Both the position numbers and the translations under genes were made by a program. Of a stretch of 64,000 nt of DNA, positions 42,869 through 52,396 are shown in pieces. The first letter of the stretch is position 1; the number at the start of each line of letters is the position of its first letter. The notes under the pieces are model-generated. The model was given only the letters and a program-made list of their open reading frames with translations, did not search any database and had not been told where the DNA came from. The stretch covers positions 1 to 64,000 of the forward strand of contig CADBFN010000002.1 in assembly GCA_902794035.1 (NCBI GenBank). The letters run 5' to 3'. This DNA comes from an uncultured bacterium (GTDB taxonomy: Bacteria > Cyanobacteriota > Vampirovibrionia > Gastranaerophilales > Gastranaerophilaceae).

Positions 42869-44170
42869 ATGTCGGAAAGACCAAATTGGACATCAAAATA
42901 CGCATTTATTGTTACAACTATCGGTTCAGCTGTCGGTTTAGGTAATATTTGGAGATTTCCTTATATTATGGGGCAAAATGGCGGAGCTATATTTTTAGCG
43001 GTCTATATTATATTAATCTCTACGATATGTTTTATACCTCTTATAAATGAGCTTTATATAGGCAAACTTACCAAAAGAGAGTGCATAGGTGCATATGAAT
43101 CCATTAATCGTAATTTTAAGTTTTTAGGAGTGTTAAATCCCATAACGGGGATTCTTATTGCAGCTTTTTATTTTATAGTTGGCGGATGGATTATAAATTA
43201 TATATTAAAAAGTATATTAAATTTTAATATCAATGATTACGGAGAATATTTTTCAAACTTTATTCAGCAGCCTGTTTATCCTTGTATTTTAACTATTTTA
43301 TTTTTGTTTATCTGTATATTTGTTACGGCAAAAGGAGTTAAAAACGGTATTGAAGCAACAAATAAAATTTTAATGCCGTTGTTAGCTGCAATACTAATAT
43401 TTTTGGTTATAATTTCAATCAATTTGCCAAATGCAAATATTGGATTGGAATATATGTTCAAACCGGATTTTTCAAAATTAAATTCTCATATGGTTTTGGC
43501 CGCACTTGGACAGGCATTTTTTACGCTTAGTATTGGTATGGGCGCACTTTTGACATACGGCAGCTATATAAAAGAGGATAAATCACTTGTGAAATCTGTT
43601 TATACAATAATTTTATCAGATACGGCATTTGCAATTCTTGCAGGAATAATGATTTTCCCTGCTGTATTTTCTTTTAATATGGAACCAAATTCCGGAGCAG
43701 GTTTGGTTTTTGTTACATTGCCAAAAATTTTCTCTCAAATCCCTTATGGTAATATTGTGTCTCTCGCATTTTTTATACTTTTATTGTGTGCTGCAATTAC
43801 ATCAGGGATAAGTATTGTTGAAGGACCTTGTGCGTCAATGGTCGAAAGATTTAAAATCAGCAGGGCAAAAGCTTGTACTATATTATTTATTGTGATTTCT
43901 GTTCTTGCGATTCCTGCAACTTTATCATTTGGCTATCTTAGTGATTTTAAAATATTAGGTAAAACAATTTTTGAATTTCTAGATTTTCTGACATCAAATC
44001 TGATGCTTCCGTTAAACACTTTATTCCTGTGTATTATTTCCGGTTGGTATTTAAAAATAAAAGGTATTAATATAATAAAAAATAAATTTTTTGCATTATT
44101 ATTTGATGCCGGTTTAAGATTTGTGGTGCCAATTGCATTGATATGTCTGATGCTCATCGGTCTAAATTAA
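42869..44170 (+). CDS. Sodium-dependent transporter (NSS/SNF family)
   Basis: The 433-residue Na+ symporter is of the LeuT-fold family, usually for amino acids. Diagnostic are ATG-proximal WTSKYAFIVTTIGSAVGLGNIWRFPYIMGQNGG (unwound TM1 with Na+ and substrate contacts), then GQAFFTLSIGMGALLTYGSY in TM6 and TSGISIVEGP in TM8. About 11 TM segments are visible. It fits the Na+ economy implied by OadGAB. SD AAGGAAA. Confidence 0.93.
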   Translation: MSERPNWTSKYAFIVTTIGSAVGLGNIWRFPYIMGQNGGAIFLAVYIILISTICFIPLINELYIGKLTKRECIGAYESINRNFKFLGVLNPITGILIAAFYFIVGGWIINYILKSILNFNINDYGEYFSNFIQQPVYPCILTILFLFICIFVTAKGVKNGIEATNKILMPLLAAILIFLVIISINLPNANIGLEYMFKPDFSKLNSHMVLAALGQAFFTLSIGMGALLTYGSYIKEDKSLVKSVYTIILSDTAFAILAGIMIFPAVFSFNMEPNSGAGLVFVTLPKIFSQIPYGNIVSLAFFILLLCAAITSGISIVEGPCASMVERFKISRAKACTILFIVISVLAIPATLSFGYLSDFKILGKTIFEFLDFLTSNLMLPLNTLFLCIISGWYLKIKGINIIKNKFFALLFDAGLRFVVPIALICLMLIGLN

Positions 44171-44229
44171 TTTTTATTCGGCTAATAATTTCTCCGGTTT
44201 GTTATTATGGCGAAATTACATATAAAAAT

Positions 44230-44266
44230 AAAAAGCCAAATTCAATATGAATATTGGCTTTTTGTA
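44230..44266. terminator. Terminator between convergent genes
   Basis: AAAAAGCCAA...TTGGCTTTTT stem with an AT-rich loop containing ATTCAATATGAAT. Confidence 0.75.
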
Positions 44267-44297
44267 ATATATAAAATTGATAATAGAATATTGAAAA

Positions 44298-45047
44298 TTA
44301 TCTTCTGCTATTTAATTTTGCAAGTAACCTAAGAATTTCCATATACAACCATACAATGGTTACCATAAGAGAGAAGGCTCCGTACCATTCCATATAGTTT
44401 GGAGTTCTGCCGCTAAATTGATCAATAAAATCAAAATCGACAAGTAAATTGAAAGCAGCAATTGCGCAAACTACTACACTAAAACCAATTCCTATTGGTG
44501 AATTGGAAAAGATTTGAGGAATTGATGCGTGAAAAAACATCAAAATCCATTGCAGAATATAAATCCCTGCAACGGCAAAAGTTGCGATAAAAACAGTTTT
44601 CCTTAATGTATCAGTTACTCTGATAATTTTTACCGAATATGTGATGTACATACCAAGAATTGTCAGCATAGTTCCCACTATCGCTTGTGTAACTATTCCC
44701 GGATAATAATTATTAAAGATAGCAGAAATGCCGCCTAAAAATAGCCCTTCACACAATGCATAAATTGATGTTGTAATAGAAAGGTATTTGTTTTTCGGAC
44801 CAAAGCAGGCAATGAGTACTGTAATAAATCCGCCAATAATTCCGGCAGTCATCAGCATGATTGCTTTATCCGCAAAACCTGCGCCAACAAGATACCATGT
44901 ATAGAATGCGCTCATAGAAAGTAAACCGCCAAGAAACAGAGTTTTAAGCAACGTACCTGTTTGAGTCATGGATTTTTCAACGCCAAGAGCATCGGAATTC
45001 ATATCATGAGAATTAAAAACTTCTTCTCTCAAAGTTGGATTTGCCAT
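44298..45047 (-). CDS. Bax inhibitor-1/YccA-family membrane protein
   Basis: The 249-residue protein has seven TM helices and the BI-1 family features: FLGGLLSMSAFYTWYLVG, LYALCEGLFLGGISAIF, and IDQFSGRTPNYMEWYGAFSLMVTIVWLYMEILRLL at the C-terminus, with the conserved acidic pair in the last helices. The family includes YccA, a modulator of FtsH proteolysis, and channel-like BI-1 proteins. AAGGAGG SD precedes the ATG, and a TATAAT lies upstream. Confidence 0.85.
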   Translation of the reverse strand: MANPTLREEVFNSHDMNSDALGVEKSMTQTGTLLKTLFLGGLLSMSAFYTWYLVGAGFADKAIMLMTAGIIGGFITVLIACFGPKNKYLSITTSIYALCEGLFLGGISAIFNNYYPGIVTQAIVGTMLTILGMYITYSVKIIRVTDTLRKTVFIATFAVAGIYILQWILMFFHASIPQIFSNSPIGIGFSVVVCAIAAFNLLVDFDFIDQFSGRTPNYMEWYGAFSLMVTIVWLYMEILRLLAKLNSRR

Positions 45048-45134
45048 AATTAACCTCCTTATAAATATTTATCAACCAAATTATATCATATACTAATTAT
45101 TAACTCAATTACTCGCAAAAAAAATAAAAAGTAC

Positions 45135-45163
45135 TTTACAAGAAAAAATTTTTGGTTTATACT
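45135..45163 (+). promoter_or_regulatory. Promoter of tRNA-Asn
   Basis: TTTACA (45135-45140), a 17-bp spacer and TATACT (45158-45163), about 36 nt before the tRNA. Confidence 0.6.
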
Positions 45164-45199
45164 TTAAATATAAGCCGAAAATAAATCGGTTGATAGTAA

Positions 45200-45271
45200 T
45201 CCTCAGTAGCTCAATGGCGGAGCATTCGACTGTTAATCGAAGGGTTGCTGGTTCGAGTCCAGCCTGGGGAG
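45200..45271 (+). tRNA. tRNA-Asn (GUU)
   Basis: A 72-nt cloverleaf: acceptor TCCTCAG/CTGGGGA (one T-G pair), D-arm AGCTC...GGAGC, anticodon arm TTCGA-CTGTTAA-TCGAA (anticodon GTT), T-arm GCTGG-TTCGAGT-CCAGC, discriminator G. The CCA is not encoded. A T-run follows directly. Accessory genes begin just downstream, so this may be the integration site. Confidence 0.95.
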
Positions 45272-45430
45272 TTTTTTATTGCAAAGGTTTCAGCCATTTT
45301 GGGTGAAGTCTTTTTTAATGCAATTTTTCATTTTGCCCGACTATTTCCCGACCTGCCTAACTGATATTTTATGATTTTATGTGATTATAAATGCTCAAAA
45401 TATTAATTTATTTTTGCTATAATCAATTGT

Positions 45431-45565
45431 ATGGATAATATGTTTTTTAGTATTACAGAAAACGGAAACCGGAATGAAATTCCCATTTCAGATGATGGTG
45501 TAAAAATTATTGAAAATTGGTGTAGATTATCAGAGAGATTGAGAAAACTACCCCCGGAAGTTTGA
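45431..45565 (+). CDS. Candidate small protein (44 aa)
   Basis: A 44-codon frame (acidic/Asn-rich, ending LRKLPPEV) with an extended -10 box TGC-TATAAT (45415-45423) ending 7 nt before the ATG, and a strong hairpin plus T-run overlapping the stop codon. Promoter, ORF and terminator together make a compact unit. No family recognised; it could be a nonfunctional remnant. Confidence 0.4.
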   Translation: MDNMFFSITENGNRNEIPISDDGVKIIENWCRLSERLRKLPPEV

Positions 45566-45596
45566 GAGAATTCTCAAACTTTTTAAGTTTCGGGGG
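45551..45596 (+). terminator. Nested hairpin with T-run
   Basis: AGTTTGAGA (45559-45567) pairs with TCTCAAACT (45572-45580) and is followed by T5; CCCCCG (45551-45556) pairs with CGGGGG (45591-45596) to form a surrounding stem. This may terminate the 44-aa unit and have another role. Confidence 0.6.
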
Positions 45597-45749
45597 AAAT
45601 CTTTCAAAACTAACTGATATAAACTCTCAAACTCCCAGATAATTCATTCTCAAAGTTACTGATACTTTTTTGATAAGTTTCGTATTCTTTTGTGTTCAAT
45701 TATAAAACACATTTTAAACTACATTTAAACAACATTTAAATAATAAAAA

Positions 45750-46601
45750 TCAACAAATTGCGCATTCGGGTATTATAGATTTTGAAGCAAAAAACATTAT
45801 TTCCGTACCTTTTTTATTTCTACCTTCAGATGCAGAGTATGAAATATTGAATTGCCTAATTTTATCTTCTTTTACAAATTGATATAAATCTACAATCTCA
45901 GGAACATTATCGTAACTAACAATCCACTTGCCCTTTAACTTGCGTACGCAATTAGCGATTCTGGCATGATCTCCTGACTTATAATGATTTGTATATAACT
46001 GATTACCCTTTCTAAAATAGGGAGGATCTAGATACAATAGGCATTTTTTAAAAGTTTTTTCGTTTTCTTCTAATAATTCAATCGTATCTTTATTATATAA
46101 CTTTATATATTCTTTAAACTCAGCGATTTTTCTTATTCTTCTTATCAAGTCTTCTTTATTAAATCTTGCGTCAATTTTCCACTTTCCTGTTTGGTTAATT
46201 CCACCTATAGGACCGCCTTTTATCACACCTGAGAAGTTACATCTATTGAGGTAGAACGCTGCAAAACCGATTTCCAAATTAGTATACATATCTTGATTTT
46301 TATAAATACTTTTTTGTTTTCTCCAGGTAGAGATATTTATTGGTGTGTTTTCTATTTTTTGAATAAACTGTTCAGTATAGTTTAGTATTGAGTCCCAAAA
46401 ATAATATATTCCATTGTCTTTATCATTTATCCATACTTCTTTTACATAACCTTCAATCAGAAGAGTTAACGCTAATTCTGATCCTCCAGCATATGGTTCA
46501 ACATACACAGGTAATTTGTCAAAATTTGCTTTAACAAATTGTTTCATAAACTTTGCTATTTTACCTTTGCCTCCAGGATATCTTAAAGGTGAGTATCTCA
46601 T
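45750..46601 (-). CDS. Dam-like (D12 class) N6-adenine DNA methyltransferase
   Basis: The 283-residue enzyme starts RYSPLRYPGGKGKIAKF (motif X), has VEPYAGGSELALTLL (motif I) near residue 33, and LDPPYFRKGNQLY with catalytic DPPY at 192-195 (motif IV). This is the D12/Dam class, which methylates A in short sites such as GATC. The ATG at 46601 lies 1 bp after the stop of the ParB-like gene, with AAAGGA upstream. It is the last gene of the minus-strand AAA/TOPRIM-ParB-Dam cassette. No cognate restriction enzyme of the usual kind is adjacent. Confidence 0.9.
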   Translation of the reverse strand: MRYSPLRYPGGKGKIAKFMKQFVKANFDKLPVYVEPYAGGSELALTLLIEGYVKEVWINDKDNGIYYFWDSILNYTEQFIQKIENTPINISTWRKQKSIYKNQDMYTNLEIGFAAFYLNRCNFSGVIKGGPIGGINQTGKWKIDARFNKEDLIRRIRKIAEFKEYIKLYNKDTIELLEENEKTFKKCLLYLDPPYFRKGNQLYTNHYKSGDHARIANCVRKLKGKWIVSYDNVPEIVDLYQFVKEDKIRQFNISYSASEGRNKKGTEIMFFASKSIIPECAIC

Positions 46602-46602
46602 A

Positions 46603-48069
46603 TTAACACCATATCCTTTCAAATAATGGACGAATATTATCCCAAAATACTTTTAAGGAACTCTCGTCTGGGCTGAATTTAGAATTATGAACATATTGGT
46701 TTAATGCTTCTATTTTTACAGGAGATTTTTCATTATCGATAGTTGTTTTAATTGAATTTAGTTCCTTATCAGATAATTTCCCTTTATTATGCAGATCTTG
46801 AGCAACACATATGATTCTTGCTCTTAATTTAAATTTATTAGGATCTTTTCTTTTTTCATCATATCCAGTTATATTATTATCTCCATATGCGTCTACGGTA
46901 AATTCAAGGAAAATTCTTGTCATTATGGAAAACGATTCTTTTTGATTGTTATCAGATAAATCTTTCATCTCAAGATAAACATCATTAATTCTTGATTTTG
47001 GAATTTTTAATTTAAAACTTGTAGGGAAAAGAGTTATTCGATCTAATAACGATTTATTCTCTTTAATTTTGAGTTTATACGAATTTTCTTCTATTGTTTT
47101 ATCTTTTGTTTCACTGGTAGCAATTATTTTTTCATTCTGGACAGATTTTTCAGTTTCAAGATCTTCTGTTTTTTCTATTATGGTATCTTCTGTTTTTACA
47201 GAAATTTTATTAGTTTCAATCGAATCAAAAAGATTTGTCTGAGGAGAAATGTATCCGTTTTGTGAAAAAACTTCATCAAAATATCCTTGTATTGTATTTT
47301 TATTAATATGATGTGCAGTAATTGTGTTTAAAGGGTTTAACCATTTTATAAAAGCATCTATTGAATTAGTAAAAACATTCATATCTGATATGTTAATTGA
47401 TAAATTCTTGTTGAAAGAAAAACCCATTCTCATTAATAAATCTTCTCTTCCAAAAAATCTTTCAATTATTGCTGCACGTTTTCCTTCAATTAACAAGTTT
47501 TTAAACTTAGCAGAATGCTCTAAATCAATTTGATTAGTAGCTTCCCATAATTTAAATAGTCTATATACATTTTTATAGTCTTTAATATATTTTAAGTCGG
47601 ATAACTTACCACCTTTATTTAAATATTCTTGTATGGCGGCACCTTGTGCTAACCTAGACCAACTCTTCACTTCTATTTGCGTATGTCTATTAAAAATTTT
47701 TTCGTTCAATGCTTTTACATCGTTATATATAAGACAATTTACAGAATCTACAATAAAAGGTTCAAATTTTGAATCAGAAAGGTATTCTGAAGGTTTAGCT
47801 AAGGCCTTTAATGCTGCAATCCTGCGGTTGCCTTCTTTTACAACATATCTGCCATTTTGTTCTATAACATAACAAAATGAATCTTCAAAAAAATCTTTAT
47901 TCTCATAAATAGATTTAACTATTTCTAAAGCATTTTCATTTTTTAATAAATAATTTATTATATCATTTTGGGAATGAGAATCATTATAAAGCATTAAAAA
48001 ACGTGGATTTTGTGTATCCAAATCCAAAAGCGAAATATTAATTTTTTCAGTCTTATAAGCTTTTACCAT
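46603..48069 (-). CDS. ParB-like N-terminal-domain protein
   Basis: The 488-residue protein has an N-terminal ParB/sulfiredoxin-like domain: ISLLDLDTQNPRF (start of the ParB strand pattern), then VVKEGNRRIAALKAL near residue 75, the nucleotide-binding/nuclease-type loop of the family. The middle and C-terminal regions, with Lys/Glu-rich linkers around 290-340, are not recognised. It is sandwiched between the AAA/TOPRIM gene and the Dam gene, with a 64-bp gap upstream. No clear SD; TAAATT lies 6 nt before the ATG. Its role could be CTP-dependent DNA clamp or nuclease, but neither is proven. Confidence 0.7.
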   Translation of the reverse strand: MVKAYKTEKINISLLDLDTQNPRFLMLYNDSHSQNDIINYLLKNENALEIVKSIYENKDFFEDSFCYVIEQNGRYVVKEGNRRIAALKALAKPSEYLSDSKFEPFIVDSVNCLIYNDVKALNEKIFNRHTQIEVKSWSRLAQGAAIQEYLNKGGKLSDLKYIKDYKNVYRLFKLWEATNQIDLEHSAKFKNLLIEGKRAAIIERFFGREDLLMRMGFSFNKNLSINISDMNVFTNSIDAFIKWLNPLNTITAHHINKNTIQGYFDEVFSQNGYISPQTNLFDSIETNKISVKTEDTIIEKTEDLETEKSVQNEKIIATSETKDKTIEENSYKLKIKENKSLLDRITLFPTSFKLKIPKSRINDVYLEMKDLSDNNQKESFSIMTRIFLEFTVDAYGDNNITGYDEKRKDPNKFKLRARIICVAQDLHNKGKLSDKELNSIKTTIDNEKSPVKIEALNQYVHNSKFSPDESSLKVFWDNIRPLFERIWC

Positions 48070-48133
48070 ACTATAAATTTATCCCATAAAAATGATCTTT
48101 TTTAAATATTATGTGTTCTTATGTTAATATGCA

Positions 48134-49804
48134 TTATAATGTGATTTGTGGTAAACCCAAACGAGCATTCGCTTGATTTAGACATGCCAAGAAATTTGCT
48201 TTAAACTCATTCTTTATCTCGCTTGGTAAATCTCTGCAATACTGTGTTATACATTGCTTAAATATTTTCTCATCAAGTTTAGACCATTTTTTGCAACTTC
48301 TTATATCTGCACTCTTTATGTTGTCTATTGAAGGAGGATTTATTCGACACTCTTGTACTAAATCCTGTTTAATTTTATCTTGCAATATACCTATTTTGGT
48401 AAAAATTGGACTATTGGGCTCTAATTCTAATAAATATATAAGAATGCGCTTTTCTATCGCATAATAATCAGGATCTGGTAATCTAGTAAATAATGTTTTA
48501 TCTTCAATCCCTTCAACTTCGTCATCTTTTACGTCCCCATCCAATATAACAAAAGAATTGCTTTGTTTTATAACAAGTGGAAAATTTTCACATAAATTTA
48601 TCAAATGATGTTTTGAAGTCCCATTGTTAACTTCATCTTCATCGAGATTATGTTCTATTTTTATTAACCCACAAATTTTTTGTCCGAGAAGAGATTTAAG
48701 CATATGTTTGGCAATTTTATCCTCGCAATACACCGTTGCTTTATGTTTTTCTGTTATATCTTCTGGTTTTGAAAGGGTTAATTCCTGATATGCCAAAGAA
48801 TATTCAGGATTTGATATTATTGCATAATTTTTATCACTGCCTGCTTGTGAATAACTAATAAAATTAATAACAATCCCATTCTCTTCTAATTCTTTACCTT
48901 TATTAAGGTATATATTTTGAATAATATGTAGAGAATGCGTTGTAAGAACAACTTGAACATCATTGTCCTGAGCCCATTTATACAAATAATTAATTATATT
49001 TACTTGTGCCGATGGATGCAAACTTGCTTCAATTTCATCAATGCACAATATCCCACCATTTCCAGCACGCTCAAAAGCTACTAATTTATTAAAAATTGAG
49101 CCTATATTATCTTCTCCCGAGGAAATAGAATTAAAATCATATGTTGCTTTTTCGCCAGTAGGACCAAAGGTTTTCTTTTTCTTATCATCAGATACGGCTA
49201 AAAATTTTTCATGGTTTGACGATACAAAAACATATCCATAAAACTTTATAAGTTCTTGTTGTTCTTCATTTGTCAACGAAATATTTTCTTTTTCATTTGC
49301 ACTAGTTTCAACTATTGGATTTAAACGTCCTAAATTATGGAAGGATGTATTTAAAATAAAATTACCATCACCTTTGCCATGACCAGAAACAACAATTCTA
49401 TGCCTATCGCCAACTACATCAATATTTACAGTTTCTTTTATTTTTTCGTTTTTAGTTGAGGTAAAGCAAACATTATAACTATATTCATCATCATATTTTT
49501 TCGATAATTTAAATACATCACCTAAGTTTGTTTTTAATGGAATACCAAAAGCATCTTTAGCGTCATTAGAAAATGGATGCGCAATTAATCCCATTAGAGT
49601 AGTTTTCATTGTTCCATTTTTGCCGGATATGATTGTTAAGTGTTTACCTAATTTTATTTCTCTACCAGATAAACTTCTAAATTTTTCAATCTCGATTTTA
49701 TCAATTTTTGATATTGGAATATCTTTATTACTTTCATAGCCATAATGAGCTCGATTATGATATTCTTGCGTATCATTTTCTATAATTTGAGTTTCCTGCG
49801 GCAC
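48134..49804 (-). CDS. AAA ATPase with C-terminal TOPRIM-like domain (OLD/PARIS-type)
   Basis: About 556 residues. The N-terminal SMC/AAA_15-like ATPase has Walker A GKNGTMKTT near residues 61-69, the ABC-signature-like ISSGEDN, Walker B ILCIDEIEASLHP and the switch histidine in LTTHSLH. The C-terminal part has the TOPRIM pattern YCEDKIAKHML and VILDGDVKDDE (Glu then DxD). This resembles OLD nucleases and the AriA/AriB parts of PARIS anti-phage systems, here in a single chain. I prefer the GTG at 49804 (GGAGG SD, 6 nt) over the ATG at 49837. It leads the minus-strand cassette. Confidence 0.82.
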   Translation of the reverse strand: MPQETQIIENDTQEYHNRAHYGYESNKDIPISKIDKIEIEKFRSLSGREIKLGKHLTIISGKNGTMKTTLMGLIAHPFSNDAKDAFGIPLKTNLGDVFKLSKKYDDEYSYNVCFTSTKNEKIKETVNIDVVGDRHRIVVSGHGKGDGNFILNTSFHNLGRLNPIVETSANEKENISLTNEEQQELIKFYGYVFVSSNHEKFLAVSDDKKKKTFGPTGEKATYDFNSISSGEDNIGSIFNKLVAFERAGNGGILCIDEIEASLHPSAQVNIINYLYKWAQDNDVQVVLTTHSLHIIQNIYLNKGKELEENGIVINFISYSQAGSDKNYAIISNPEYSLAYQELTLSKPEDITEKHKATVYCEDKIAKHMLKSLLGQKICGLIKIEHNLDEDEVNNGTSKHHLINLCENFPLVIKQSNSFVILDGDVKDDEVEGIEDKTLFTRLPDPDYYAIEKRILIYLLELEPNSPIFTKIGILQDKIKQDLVQECRINPPSIDNIKSADIRSCKKWSKLDEKIFKQCITQYCRDLPSEIKNEFKANFLACLNQANARLGLPQITL

Positions 49805-49987
49805 TATAAACCTCCATGACACATTGTTAATCCCCATAATATTATATCATGCTAATAAATATGAATTATAATATTACACATCCTTGTAGTTTTTAATTTG
49901 TCCGTTTTTGACACGTTATTCTTGTATGATACATACAGGAACTGTTAGTATTTTTATGTTAGAATAACTAAAAAAAGAGAGAACAAA

Positions 49988-52393
49988 ATGAAACCAATTG
50001 ATGACATTGAAGAACAAGAAAAAAATGAAGAAACAACCAAATTAAACTATATTACACCGGCATTAAAGAAAAAATGGTGTAATGAAGGTGATAAAATTGT
50101 CATGGAATATTCAAGAAATGACTTTGGTTTAGATGTCAGCGGTTATTATTTTACAGATGGAAGAATTAAAGTAAAAGAAGATGGAAGTGTCGAAAGAGGC
50201 AAAAAAAATAAAGTAGATTATTTATTGCTCTGTAAAGGTAATTATCCATTAGCTCTTGTCGAAGCAAAAGGATACGATCATGATATAAACGATGGTGTTA
50301 GCCAAGCACTTAAGTACGCAAGACTTTTAGATGTTCCATTTGCATATACATCAAATGGAAAATTATTTCATGAAGAAGATATTAAAATGGGAACAAATAG
50401 GGAGTTTGCACTAGAAGATTTCCCAACTTCAGATGAATTATGGAATAGATATGTAAAAAATGAAAATTTAACACAAGAACAACAAAAAATAATTTTAAGT
50501 CCATATTATACTTTAGGAAATAGAAAGCCAAGATATTACCAACGAATTGCAGTTAATAGGGTAATCAAAGCAATTGCAGAAGGTAAAAATAGAGAATTAC
50601 TTGTTATGGCAACAGGGACAGGTAAAACATTTGTCGCTATGCAAATTATTTACAGATTGCATAAAATGGGATTAAAGAAAAAAATATTATTCCTTGTTGA
50701 TAGAAATGCTTTAGCCGATCAAACAATGACTGATTTTGTCGCGTTTAATCAAAGCTCAATGGTTAAGATTGGTGAAAAATATTCTTTAAAAAGACAGGAA
50801 GACGTAAAGATGCTTTCTGCATATGAAATATTTATATCACTTTATACTCAATTAAAAGGTGGAAAATCAGATGATGAAGAAAGCGAACTTTATTTTGAAT
50901 CAGATGATACAAAAAATTATTATAAAAATTTACCACCAGATTTCTTTGATTTAATAGTTGTAGATGAATGTCATAGAGGCTCTTTGAATGAAGAAAAAAG
51001 TTGGCATGAAATATTAGAATATTTTGGAAGTGCAACTCAGATAGGTTTAACTGCTACTCCAAAAGAAACTTCTTTTGGCTCTAATATTACATATTTTGGA
51101 GATCCTATTTTTACATATTCTTTACAACAAGGAATAGAAGATGGCTTTCTTGCTCCATACACAGTTATTGCATATGAACTTGACGTGGATAGAGATGGTT
51201 ATCAACCAAAACATGGCGAAAAAGATATTTATGGAAAACCGCTTGAAGATAGGCTTTATACTGCAAAAGAATTTGATAGAAAGTTAATTATAGACGATAG
51301 AAGAGAGTTAGTTGCACAAAAAATAACAGAATATTTGAAAGAAACAGATAGATTTGCAAAAACAATCGTATTTTGTGAAACAGAAGAACACGCTGGTGGA
51401 ATGGTAAATGCGTTAAAAAATTTGAATAACGATTTGGTTGCAGAAGATAGCAGGTACATAATGCGAATAACAGCCAATGATCAAGAAGGAAAAGATCAGA
51501 TTAAAAATTTTTCATCTAAATCACAAAAATATCCGGTAATAGCAGTTACAAGTAAACTACTATCAACAGGAGTTGATACAAAAACGGTTGAACTTATTGT
51601 TCTTGATAAATCCATTGGTTCAATGACCGAATTTAAACAAACTATTGGTAGAGGTACACGTATCGAAGCGCACTATGAAGTTGATGGTAAAGAAAAATCT
51701 AAAACTCACTTCACAATAATGGATTTCAGAGGAAATTATAGAAATTTTGATGACCCTGATTTTGATGGCACGGTTGAAGTAATTGATGGCAATTCTGCTC
51801 CATTACCCAAAAAAGGTGAAACTAAAACAAAAACAGAAAGATTTAGAATCAAAGGGGTTGAAGTAGAAGTCGCCGGTAAAATAGTAAGATTTTTGAACGA
51901 TGATTTAACAACAAATAAAGAACAAACTATTGAAGATTTTGCAAAAAATAATATAAATGAAGCTTATAAAACTTATGATGAGTTTAGATCTGCTTGGTTT
52001 AATTCAACAAATAAAACTCAATTTATAAACGAAATTTTAGTAGATCAAAAAATTATACAATTCCTAAAAAAGCAAATCGGTGAAAATGCAGATTGGTATG
52101 ATCTTATAGCATATTATGGATACGGTATTGAAATTCCAGATAAAAAAGAAAGAATTGAAAAATGCCGTCAATTTATTGGAACATTAAATGAAGAGCAGCA
52201 AAAAATCGTTACTATTCTTTTGAAATGTTATCTTGATACCGATTTTTATGACTTAAAAACAGTTGCAATATTTGAAGTAGATGCTTTTAGAAGTAATCAT
52301 TACACTAAAAAATCAGCAGTAATGGCTATTGGCGGTAAAGAAGAATTCAAAAGAATAATCAATAAAATTGAAGAAATTATGTTTAAGGAGTAA
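49988..52393 (+). CDS. hsdR: Type I restriction enzyme, HsdR subunit
   Basis: The 801-residue motor/nuclease has an N-terminal PD-(D/E)xK domain (D77, then E92-x-K94 in LVEAKGYD), the Walker A ATGTGKT (208-214), the DEAD-box-type VVDECHRG, and helicase motifs such as GLTATP and QTIGRGTR. It would translocate DNA and cut distant from an unmethylated site. SD GAGAGA, with TGT-TAGAAT upstream. HsdMS follows after 3 bp. The divergent AAA/TOPRIM gene shares the 183-bp intergenic region. Confidence 0.93.
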   Translation: MKPIDDIEEQEKNEETTKLNYITPALKKKWCNEGDKIVMEYSRNDFGLDVSGYYFTDGRIKVKEDGSVERGKKNKVDYLLLCKGNYPLALVEAKGYDHDINDGVSQALKYARLLDVPFAYTSNGKLFHEEDIKMGTNREFALEDFPTSDELWNRYVKNENLTQEQQKIILSPYYTLGNRKPRYYQRIAVNRVIKAIAEGKNRELLVMATGTGKTFVAMQIIYRLHKMGLKKKILFLVDRNALADQTMTDFVAFNQSSMVKIGEKYSLKRQEDVKMLSAYEIFISLYTQLKGGKSDDEESELYFESDDTKNYYKNLPPDFFDLIVVDECHRGSLNEEKSWHEILEYFGSATQIGLTATPKETSFGSNITYFGDPIFTYSLQQGIEDGFLAPYTVIAYELDVDRDGYQPKHGEKDIYGKPLEDRLYTAKEFDRKLIIDDRRELVAQKITEYLKETDRFAKTIVFCETEEHAGGMVNALKNLNNDLVAEDSRYIMRITANDQEGKDQIKNFSSKSQKYPVIAVTSKLLSTGVDTKTVELIVLDKSIGSMTEFKQTIGRGTRIEAHYEVDGKEKSKTHFTIMDFRGNYRNFDDPDFDGTVEVIDGNSAPLPKKGETKTKTERFRIKGVEVEVAGKIVRFLNDDLTTNKEQTIEDFAKNNINEAYKTYDEFRSAWFNSTNKTQFINEILVDQKIIQFLKKQIGENADWYDLIAYYGYGIEIPDKKERIEKCRQFIGTLNEEQQKIVTILLKCYLDTDFYDLKTVAIFEVDAFRSNHYTKKSAVMAIGGKEEFKRIINKIEEIMFKE

Positions 52394-52396
52394 TTG

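Noticed and set aside
49805-49837. ATG start for the AAA/TOPRIM gene
   Set aside because: The -10 TATAAT lies only 3 nt upstream, too close for a transcript including it; GTG 49804 has GGAGG.
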